Shown: one piece after another, positions 57,357 through 64,000 of the stretch | How positions within the stretch are numbered: position 1 is the first letter of the stretch | Layout of the letters: every line of letters begins with the position of its first letter | From: Truepera sp. | Lineage (GTDB): Bacteria > Deinococcota > Deinococci > Deinococcales > Trueperaceae | Assembly: GCA_018333895.1 (NCBI GenBank) | Contig: JAGXSJ010000137.1 | Span: 1-64,000 of the forward strand | Length of the DNA stretch: 64,000 nt | Reading direction: 5' to 3' | Program-made: the position numbers and the translations under genes | Notes under the pieces: generated by a model | The model's database searches: none | What the model was told of the DNA's origin: nothing | Seen by the model: only the letters and a program-made list of their open reading frames with translations

Positions 57357-57387
57357 CACAGGGCGGACAGTTGCTGTCCACCCTGTG
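57357..57387. other. Intergenic stem-loop between the two Asp-tail genes
   Basis: CACAGGGCGGACAG-TTG-CTGTCCACCCTGTG; no T-tract on the minus strand. Confidence 0.55.
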
Positions 57388-57410
57388 CCGGCAGCTCTCA
57401 TTTATCCCAG

Positions 57411-58364
57411 TTAGCGGTCGTCATCATCGTCGTCGTCGTCATCGTTGTCATAGTCATCGTCGTCGTCATCGTCATAGTCATCATCGTCGTCGTCATCGTC
57501 ATCATCGTTGTGGTAGTCGTCATCTTCGCGCTGAGCCTCGCGTTGGTCGATAAACTTAGCTACGATGGTGGTGACCTCTTCCAGGCTGGGGTCACGCCCC
57601 ATCGCCTCTGTCAGGAGCGCCAGCGCGGTGGCTTCGTCGATGCCGGCCTCGACCAGATCGATCAAGGCTGCCGCTAAGGTGCTGTACTCCTGCAGGAAGA
57701 TCCGGTGGTCGATGCCGAAAGCGTCAGCGCGCAGAGCCAGGAAGGCTTGGGCCGCTGCCACTGACAGGCCGGCCTCTGTAAGGTCGATCTTAGCCGCTAC
57801 GATGGTGGTCGCTTCCCGCAGGCTGGGGTCGGTCGCGATAGTCTGGCGCAGCACTTCCAGGGCTTCGGCTTGGCTCAGCCCGGCCTCCATCAGATCTACC
57901 GTTGCCCAGACCAGGGTAGTAAACTCCGCCTGGAACAGCTCCGCGGTTACACCCAGGGCCAGCGCTTCGGCCTCTAGCGCCCACACCGCCGCTTCGATCC
58001 CCGCGATATCGACTCGCGCGATATCGTCGGCGTCTTCGCGCCAAACCTCAAACTCCAGGCCGGCCGCCTGTAAGGTGTCGCGCAGCGAGATTAGCTCCGC
58101 GCCGCTGATGACCACTACATCGTTGGTCTCGGTAACCATCACCTCGAACGACCCCACCGTGCCATCGCGCTGCGAGATGGTCAGGGTGGCAAAACCGCTA
58201 AAGCCCTGCAGCAGGTCGAGATCGAAGTTATCGTAGACCAGTTTGCCGGCGCCGATCAAGCGGCCGGTGTCGTCTGTTAGCGTTAGCTGCCCAAAGGGGA
58301 GCTCGAGCGCCAAGGCGAGACTAAGACTAAGACTGATAAGGAGTATGGTTGCCAGCTTCTTCAT
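57411..58364 (-). CDS. Secreted protein with poly-Asp C-terminal tail
   Basis: Signal peptide; tail EDDDYHNDDDDDDDDDDYDDDDDDDYDNDDDDDDDDDR. Confidence 0.7.
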   Translation of the reverse strand: MKKLATILLISLSLSLALALELPFGQLTLTDDTGRLIGAGKLVYDNFDLDLLQGFSGFATLTISQRDGTVGSFEVMVTETNDVVVISGAELISLRDTLQAAGLEFEVWREDADDIARVDIAGIEAAVWALEAEALALGVTAELFQAEFTTLVWATVDLMEAGLSQAEALEVLRQTIATDPSLREATTIVAAKIDLTEAGLSVAAAQAFLALRADAFGIDHRIFLQEYSTLAAALIDLVEAGIDEATALALLTEAMGRDPSLEEVTTIVAKFIDQREAQREDDDYHNDDDDDDDDDDYDDDDDDDYDNDDDDDDDDDR

Positions 58365-58439
58365 AACTTACCTCCAAGCAACAGCTTGCAGCGGCTACCT
58401 TAAGGTCACCTTAACGGCTTGTTCGGCTATAGTGGCGTC

Positions 58440-58709
58440 ATGACCTACCCAGCTTTTGAGGCCCGTGATCTGATCGGCGCCGTGCTGCTAAAGGACGCTG
58501 CACTGCTGAAAGACTGGCGAGCCGCCTCGCAACGCGGCGACGTTCTGGCCGTCACGGTGCAAGGGATCGTGGTCAAGGACGCTGCCCTGGTCGAAGCGAT
58601 TAAGCGCGCTGCGCTGCATCCTGCGCACATCCTGCAACTCGTGTGCAGGACGCAGGATACGGCCTACCGTTGCGACCCCGCCACCGCCACCGTGTCGGAG
58701 CCGTCGTGA
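58440..58709 (+). CDS. Small hypothetical protein with repeat-derived C-terminus
   Basis: MTYPAFEARDLIGAVLLKDAALLKDW...; C-terminal HPAHILQLVCRTQDTAY is encoded by a palindrome; stop overlaps the next start (GTGA). Confidence 0.5.
   Translation: MTYPAFEARDLIGAVLLKDAALLKDWRAASQRGDVLAVTVQGIVVKDAALVEAIKRAALHPAHILQLVCRTQDTAYRCDPATATVSEPS
58619..58657. repeat. Nested palindrome in the 58440 ORF
   Basis: Outer TCCTGCG/CGCAGGA (58619-58625, 58651-58657) around inner TCCTGCA-ACTCGTG-TGCAGGA (58630-58650). Confidence 0.9.
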
Positions 58710-59482
58710 AGCTGCCGCTCGGCGACGCCATCGTCACGGTGGGGCTTAGCCTCGGCCCGCCGGTGATCTTTTTGCACGCCTTCCCGCTCGACGGCCGGAT
58801 GTGGGCGCCGCAGTTGGGGGTTGTCAAGGAGCTAGGCTTCACGCCGCTGACGGTAAACGCACCGGGTTTTGGCGGCTCGAGCCTAGTCGGGCTCTGCGAC
58901 ATGGAGCGCTACGCCGATAACGCTTACGCCGTTTGGCAAGCGCTCGAGCTGACCCCGGCGGTGGTGGTCGGCCTGTCGATGGGCGGCTACGCCGCGCTGC
59001 GCCTCGTTGAGCGCCACCCCGAGCTGCTGCGCGGCCTGGTGCTGGCCAACACCAAAGCCGAGGCCGATACCCCGGAAGCTGCCGAGGGGCGGCGGCAGAC
59101 GGCGCAGCGCGTGCTAAGCGAAGGGAGCACGGTGCTGCGGGAGACGCTGCTGCCGAAGCTGGTCTATGCCCCCAGCCCGGCACTGCGCTCTCAGCTCGAG
59201 GCCGCCCTGGCCGAAGCGCCACCCGAGGCGGTCAGCGCTGCGCTCCGGGGGATGGCTATCCGCCCCGACTCGCGCCGGCTGTTGGCAGACATTACCGTCC
59301 CGACCCTGGTAATCGGCGCCGAGCACGACCCGCTGACTCCTCCAGCGTTAGCTGCAAGCCTGGCTGAAGCTATTCCAGGGGCTGCTCTAGCGGTTATCCC
59401 CGGCGCCGGGCATCTGAGCAACCTTGAGGCGCCGGAAGCGTTCAACGCGGCCTTGCACAGCTTTCTGCAGGGACTGGCCTAA
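58706..59482 (+). CDS. Alpha/beta hydrolase
   Basis: VIFLHAFPLDGRMWAPQL, VVGLSMGGYAALRL, VIGAEHDPLTPP, GAGHLSNLEAPEAFN. GTG start at 58706. Confidence 0.9.
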   Translation: MKLPLGDAIVTVGLSLGPPVIFLHAFPLDGRMWAPQLGVVKELGFTPLTVNAPGFGGSSLVGLCDMERYADNAYAVWQALELTPAVVVGLSMGGYAALRLVERHPELLRGLVLANTKAEADTPEAAEGRRQTAQRVLSEGSTVLRETLLPKLVYAPSPALRSQLEAALAEAPPEAVSAALRGMAIRPDSRRLLADITVPTLVIGAEHDPLTPPALAASLAEAIPGAALAVIPGAGHLSNLEAPEAFNAALHSFLQGLA

Positions 59483-60629
59483 GCCCTTCCCGCTGCAAGA
59501 TGTCGGCCACGATCCGCGCGCTGCCACCCGCCTCCCCCATCCGTTCGCGGCCTGCGCGAGCAGCGCGCTCGTAGCGCTCGGAGTCGGACCAGAGCGCCCG
59601 CAGCGCCGCCGCCAGGGCTACCGGTTCCGCCGGAGCCACGGTTAGGGCCGCGCCCAACAAGCGAGTCTGGTTGCGCAAAAAACCGCGTGAATAATAGGGC
59701 GCGACCGGAAACGCCACTACCGGCTTGCCGAGTGCCGCGGCCTGCTCATGGGCGGTGCCGGCAGTGCCGATGACCAGGTCGCAGGCGTGCAGGATGTCGG
59801 CAAAGCGCTCGCGCAAAACCGGCACCGCAGTACTGCCGCAGCGCAGCCTGATCCGTCCTGGAGCGAGCACTTCGCGCTGCCACCCTGCTGGCGACGGGAG
59901 CGCGTCCAGCTCCAGAGCCCAGGCCACCACCCCCTGTGCTTCCGGCCAGTGAGTCATGGCCTTCAGCATCAGCGCTAGCGCCTCGGCGGCATAGCCCCTG
60001 CTCCCCGGCAAGAGCGCCACTACCGGCGGTTTTAGACCCAACGGCCGCGGGATAACGCTCAGCGCGTCGAGCATGGGGTTGCCCAGGCTGGTCACCTGCG
60101 GCACCCCCTTGGCTCTGAGGAGCACAGCGGTAGGCTCATCGCGGACGTAGACCTGCCGGACCAGGCGGCGCATCAGGAAGCGCTCGAGCCCGGTGAACTC
60201 CTCCATGAACAACCGGTGCGGGGGAGGCCGGCCCTCAGCAGCATGGTAGGCCGAGATCAGCGGCTGCACCTGGTAGCGCCGCTGCGTCCTGACCTGGCTG
60301 GCTAGCAGCAGCGCGTACACATCGCCCACTACCAGCAGCAGGTCGGTCTTAAGCCGCCGCAAGTCGCGGAGCTGCCGCCAGGTCATAGCCAGGAAGCCGG
60401 CGCGCAGGTCAGCTACTAGTAGCCGCGGATGGTGCAGCAGTAAGCCTCCGCTCGGCATCACCCGGCGCGGCCCCAGAATCGGGATGTTTAGCGGCTCGTA
60501 GGCCCGGCCCGCATCTACAATCGGGAAGGCTTGCACCTGCCAAGAGGGAGTAGCCTTAAGCAGCTCGGCGGCCAGCAGCGCGCCGACAGCATCCTCGCCA
60601 TAACCGTTGGAGAGGATCGTTGTTACCAA
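59442..60629 (-). CDS. Lipid-A-disaccharide synthase-like glycosyltransferase
   Basis: LSNGYGEDAVGALLAAELL, VALLPGSRGYAAEALALML, DLVIGTAGTAHEQAAALGKPVVAFP. Confidence 0.75.
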   Translation of the reverse strand: MVTTILSNGYGEDAVGALLAAELLKATPSWQVQAFPIVDAGRAYEPLNIPILGPRRVMPSGGLLLHHPRLLVADLRAGFLAMTWRQLRDLRRLKTDLLLVVGDVYALLLASQVRTQRRYQVQPLISAYHAAEGRPPPHRLFMEEFTGLERFLMRRLVRQVYVRDEPTAVLLRAKGVPQVTSLGNPMLDALSVIPRPLGLKPPVVALLPGSRGYAAEALALMLKAMTHWPEAQGVVAWALELDALPSPAGWQREVLAPGRIRLRCGSTAVPVLRERFADILHACDLVIGTAGTAHEQAAALGKPVVAFPVAPYYSRGFLRNQTRLLGAALTVAPAEPVALAAALRALWSDSERYERAARAGRERMGEAGGSARIVADILQREGLRPVPAESCARPR

Positions 60630-61187
60630 TTAAAACTCCCACACTCGCAGCACGATCTGCCCCTGGTGCAAGCGGGCGATCTCCGGTAAGGCGGGTCGGC
60701 TAGCATGGTCGCCCGCTTGGGCTAAAGCGCCGGCAATGCGCAACTGCGGCGACAGGATCTGCTGCGCCCAGATGAAGGCCTGTTCATTCCCGCCGGCGCC
60801 GGCATGCGCCAGGCCGCGTAGCGTTCCGATGACGATGATGTCGTCTTCGGCGATCAGCTCGGCGCCCGAATTGACGTCGCCCAGGACGATGACCGAGCCG
60901 CTCGACTCGACGCGCGCCCCGCTACGGACGGTGCGGGTGATGATCACCGTCTCACCGCGCGCGGCGGTCACCGCACCGGGTGGGCGCACCTCCAGCACCT
61001 CGCCGCCAGCCTCCTTAACCGCTTGGGCCGCCGCTGCTAGCAGCTCCCAGGGCAACCGCTCGGTGACTTCTAGATGGACTCTGCTGAGCAATTCGCGCTG
61101 CTCGGCGACCGCTGCCTGCACCGCCGAGGCAGTATCTTGTGCGTCGAGGCTTAGGACGATACCGCCGCGCGTACCGCGAGTCTTCAT
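60630..61187 (-). CDS. minC: Septum site-determining protein MinC
   Basis: VRSGARVESSGSVIVLGDVNSGAELIAEDDIIVIGTLRGLAHAGAGGN. Confidence 0.9.
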   Translation of the reverse strand: MKTRGTRGGIVLSLDAQDTASAVQAAVAEQRELLSRVHLEVTERLPWELLAAAAQAVKEAGGEVLEVRPPGAVTAARGETVIITRTVRSGARVESSGSVIVLGDVNSGAELIAEDDIIVIGTLRGLAHAGAGGNEQAFIWAQQILSPQLRIAGALAQAGDHASRPALPEIARLHQGQIVLRVWEF

Positions 61188-62962
61188 GGACTAACTCCCC
61201 AATAAGCGGCCATAAAATCGCGGGCGGTAGGCACCGCCACCGTAGCGCTCGAGCCGCCGTGCTCGATAAAGACTACCACGGCCAGCTCAGGATTTTCGAT
61301 CGGGCCGTAGCCCATAAACCAGGCGTGAAAGTAGCCGTCGCCACGTGGGTTTTGCGCCGTGCCTGTCTTTCCGGCCACGTTGATGGGAAAGACGCGCGGA
61401 CCCATCACTCGCTGGGCAGGGAAGTCGGTAAATAGCATCCGCAAGCCTTCTTGCAGCGTCCGCCAGTGGCGTCCCGGCACTGCCGTCACCTCGGAAGCCA
61501 CCGGCTCGTCGCCGATGGCCTTGATCAGTCGTGGCTGCACCCTAGTACCCCCTAGCGCCAGGGTCGAGATGAGCTGCGCCACCTGCAACGGCGTGGCCAG
61601 CATATCGCCCTGCCCAATAGCGATATTAAGCGTGTCACCAGGGCGCCAGGGGTGCCCCCTGACCTCGCGCGAGGAGGCGTCGGTAGGCACGCGCCCGGCC
61701 TTCTCTTCCGGTAAACCCACTCCGATTCGCTGCCCAAAGCCGAACTCTAATGCGCGCTCGGTAAGGCTACGCACAAACGGCGCCCAGCCCACCGTCCAGC
61801 CGGCGGTGCCGGCAATCGCGTTCCAGAAGAAAGTATTACAACTGTCGGCAATAGCCTGTCGGACATCTTGGTTGCCACGAAACCCCGGCGCCCAGTTGCG
61901 CCAGGTAATGCCGGCGAAGGTGAATGTTCCAGAGCACGGGAAGCGGCTCCCGGGAGCGATGAATCCCCCCTCTAAGAGCGCCGAGCCGGTGACCAGCTTA
62001 AAGGTCGAAGCCGGCTCATAGGCCTCCACCGCCCGATTGAGCAGCGTGAAGTTGACGCTGTCATTAAGCAGCGCCGTAATCTGCTCGGCCGGGCTAGGAC
62101 GGCGAGTAAAGAGGTTCTGATCAAAGGTGGGCTGGCTGGCCATGGCCAAAATGTCGCCAGTCTGAGGATTAAGGGCGATGATAGCCCCCCGCACTACCGA
62201 CTCCGGTGGCAAGCCCCGGCTACGCCGGTCAGCGTTTACATAAGGCAGAGCGTTCTTCAGCGCCTCTTCGGCCAGGTGCTGCACGGTCGGATCGATCGTT
62301 AAAGTCACATCTTGCCCCGGCCGGGCTGGCAAGATGGTGCGGCGGTTAAGCACCGTCCCGCGGTTATCCACTTCGACGAGCGCAGCTCCGGGCACCCCAA
62401 AAAGCACGCTCTGCAGGCCAGCTTCGAGCCCCATCTGACCCACTAGGTCACCCAAGGCATGACCGGGGAAGCGCCACGGATCGGCTTCAGTGGTGTAACC
62501 CACCACGTGTGCCGCTAAATTGGTGGGGTAGGTGCGCTCTACCCGCTGGCGCAGGTAGAGGTTAGGTTGGCCGGCGGTAAGCTCCTGGAGCGCCGGGATC
62601 AGCTCCTCGCGGATGTTCCAAGCTATGACCGCCGCCCCCTCAAGACGTTCGCGGGCGTTGTTAGGGTCTGGCGGACGCGGGTCGCCCGTTAGTCCCAGCG
62701 AGAACCGAATCCGCTCCCAGTTTAGAATCTCCCCGCCGCGATACATCAAGTCCACGGCGATCCGGTTATCGGCCAGCACCGTGCCGTCGCTAGCAAGAAT
62801 CCGCCCTCTGAGCGGCATTATCCGTTCTTGGCGCAAGAAGTTCTCGGCACTGAGGGCACGAAACTCCTCGGCCAGCGCAAACTGCAAGTACATTAGCCGT
62901 CCCACAAAGATCGCCAACACCGTCAAGATCAGGGCTAAGAACAGGCGGAGGCGATAGCTCAC
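61184..62962 (-). CDS. mrdA: Penicillin-binding protein 2 / transpeptidase (GTG start)
   Basis: EPASTFKLVTGSALLEGG, ADSCNTFFW, VAGKTGTAQNPRGDGYFHAWFMGYGP. Start at VSYRLRLFLAL overlapping the mreD stop. Confidence 0.93.
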   Translation of the reverse strand: MSYRLRLFLALILTVLAIFVGRLMYLQFALAEEFRALSAENFLRQERIMPLRGRILASDGTVLADNRIAVDLMYRGGEILNWERIRFSLGLTGDPRPPDPNNARERLEGAAVIAWNIREELIPALQELTAGQPNLYLRQRVERTYPTNLAAHVVGYTTEADPWRFPGHALGDLVGQMGLEAGLQSVLFGVPGAALVEVDNRGTVLNRRTILPARPGQDVTLTIDPTVQHLAEEALKNALPYVNADRRSRGLPPESVVRGAIIALNPQTGDILAMASQPTFDQNLFTRRPSPAEQITALLNDSVNFTLLNRAVEAYEPASTFKLVTGSALLEGGFIAPGSRFPCSGTFTFAGITWRNWAPGFRGNQDVRQAIADSCNTFFWNAIAGTAGWTVGWAPFVRSLTERALEFGFGQRIGVGLPEEKAGRVPTDASSREVRGHPWRPGDTLNIAIGQGDMLATPLQVAQLISTLALGGTRVQPRLIKAIGDEPVASEVTAVPGRHWRTLQEGLRMLFTDFPAQRVMGPRVFPINVAGKTGTAQNPRGDGYFHAWFMGYGPIENPELAVVVFIEHGGSSATVAVPTARDFMAAYWGVSP

Positions 62963-63453
62963 AGCAGCTCCTTGCGAAACAGCGAGCTCTTGGCTACCAA
63001 CGCCTCGCCCCACGGCAGCAGCCAGACGGCCGCCAGCAGGGTGAGGACGGTTTCCGGGAGGGCTATTCGCGTCAAGATACCAACGACATCGCCAGGCTCG
63101 TGCAGCCACCAGAGCAGGATTAGAAAAACCAACCACTTGGCAATCTGAGCGAAGCCAACGATCAGCAGGCGCTCGAGCAGTCCCCCGTGGCTGATTAGGG
63201 AACGCGCCAACGAGGCCACTAGCGCCGCGCCGGCTAAGCCCAAAGCGTGAAAGCCCAGCGCTCCGTGCCCCATTACGTCCTGCAACAGACCTACACCGTA
63301 GCCGAGCACTACCAATTGCCAGGCAGGGAGCCGCCACAGCGTGGTCAGCATGGCCAGCAAGAACAGATCCGGTGTCGGCCAAGGGGCTAGCAACACCGTA
63401 AGCGCACCCTGGAGAATCAACAGTGCAAGGTAGAAAAGCAACAGGCGCACCAC
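62959..63453 (-). CDS. mreD: Rod shape-determining protein MreD
   Basis: Multi-TM protein upstream of PBP2; TPDLFLLAMLTTLWRLPAW...GLLQDVMGHGALGFHAL. Confidence 0.82.
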   Translation of the reverse strand: MVRLLLFYLALLILQGALTVLLAPWPTPDLFLLAMLTTLWRLPAWQLVVLGYGVGLLQDVMGHGALGFHALGLAGAALVASLARSLISHGGLLERLLIVGFAQIAKWLVFLILLWWLHEPGDVVGILTRIALPETVLTLLAAVWLLPWGEALVAKSSLFRKELL

Positions 63454-63600
63454 CTCTTTACTCTACCGCGCAGGGGTGAGATATATTGCATATACCCCCG
63501 GCAGCAAGACCGTATCAGGGCTGGTATCCTTAGGCGCTGGGTCGCTAACGACCTGCTTGGGAGGCTTACGGTTAACCAGGCTGACTCTGTCTCTAACACT

Positions 63601-64000
63601 GTGCCGCGGAGCAGTGCGCGCCACGCCCTGACCCTGATGATCGGCACTCTGGCGAGCCGCATTAGCGGGCTGGTGCGCGCCTCGCTGCTGTTGCAGCTCT
63701 TCCCGCAAGCGGCGACCGACGCCTTCAACGTGGCCTGGAAGGTGCCCAACCTGTTTCGCGAACTGCTGGCCGAAGGAGCGCTCACCAACTCTTTTATCCC
63801 CATCTACAAGGCGCTGCCGCGTGAGGAGGGCCGTCGGCTGGCCGGGGCGCTCTTTGCAGCCTTAGCGCTACTCAACGCGCTCTTGCTGGGGCTCGCCATC
63901 TGGACTGCGCCGTGGCTTGTCGGGCTGCTGTTGCAACCAGACTCGGTGGTGGACTTCGAGCTGGCGGTGCAGCTTACCCGGATCATCTTCCCGGTCTTGG
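63601..64000 (+). CDS. murJ: Lipid II flippase MurJ, N-terminal part, truncated by window edge
   Basis: GTG start, VPRSSARHALTLMIGTLASRISGLVRASLLLQLFPQAATDAFNVAWKVPNLFRELLAEGALTNSFIPIYK. Missing from the ORF track because no stop lies in the window. Confidence 0.92.
   Translation, partial: MPRSSARHALTLMIGTLASRISGLVRASLLLQLFPQAATDAFNVAWKVPNLFRELLAEGALTNSFIPIYKALPREEGRRLAGALFAALALLNALLLGLAIWTAPWLVGLLLQPDSVVDFELAVQLTRIIFPVL

Noticed and set aside
60630-61187. MinC without adjacent MinD as an unusual cell-division arrangement
   Set aside because: minD may simply lie elsewhere; a 64 kb window cannot show absence.
62963-63382. N-terminal extension of the PBP2 ORF (MADTGSVLAGHAD...)
   Set aside because: Overlaps mreD in another frame; the PBP2 start is GTG at 62962.

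Overview
This 64 kb window is a gene-dense, GC-rich bacterial chromosome. Gene content (LuxS, a helicase-motif-less PriA, GerMN/AMIN proteins, HspR-DnaJ, a LpxB-like protein, MinC, MreD/PBP2) suggests a Deinococcota/Trueperaceae-like lineage; this placement is inference. Most of the window is housekeeping: purM, priA, smpB, asnS-aspS-hisS, yebC, rpsO-pnp, rnj, ruvC, a B12-type ABC transporter behind a cobalamin riboswitch, minC, mrdA, mreD and a partial murJ. It also carries an amino-sugar/tagatose-type operon, an Xre/RES toxin-antitoxin pair, a cohesin-like/dockerin trio and a two-component system beside two poly-Asp-tailed secreted proteins. The strongest unusual signal is a family of short palindromic elements, TCCTGC(G/A)-N6-9-(C/T)GCAGGA. 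They occur between genes and, repeatedly, in frame inside protein-coding genes (asnS, pnp, three times in one GH13 gene, an M20 peptidase, a tyrosine recombinase, a dockerin protein). The copies I translated are stop-free in all six frames, some are nested or tandem, and one pair shows a compensatory stem change. A second, MITE-like family with 12-13 bp terminal inverted repeats (GCAGGTATCATCT) has three copies, two of which have themselves received the short palindromes. This resembles Rickettsia palindromic elements in behaviour and is the best candidate for an undescribed system here. No rRNA, convincing tRNA, CRISPR array or prophage was seen.
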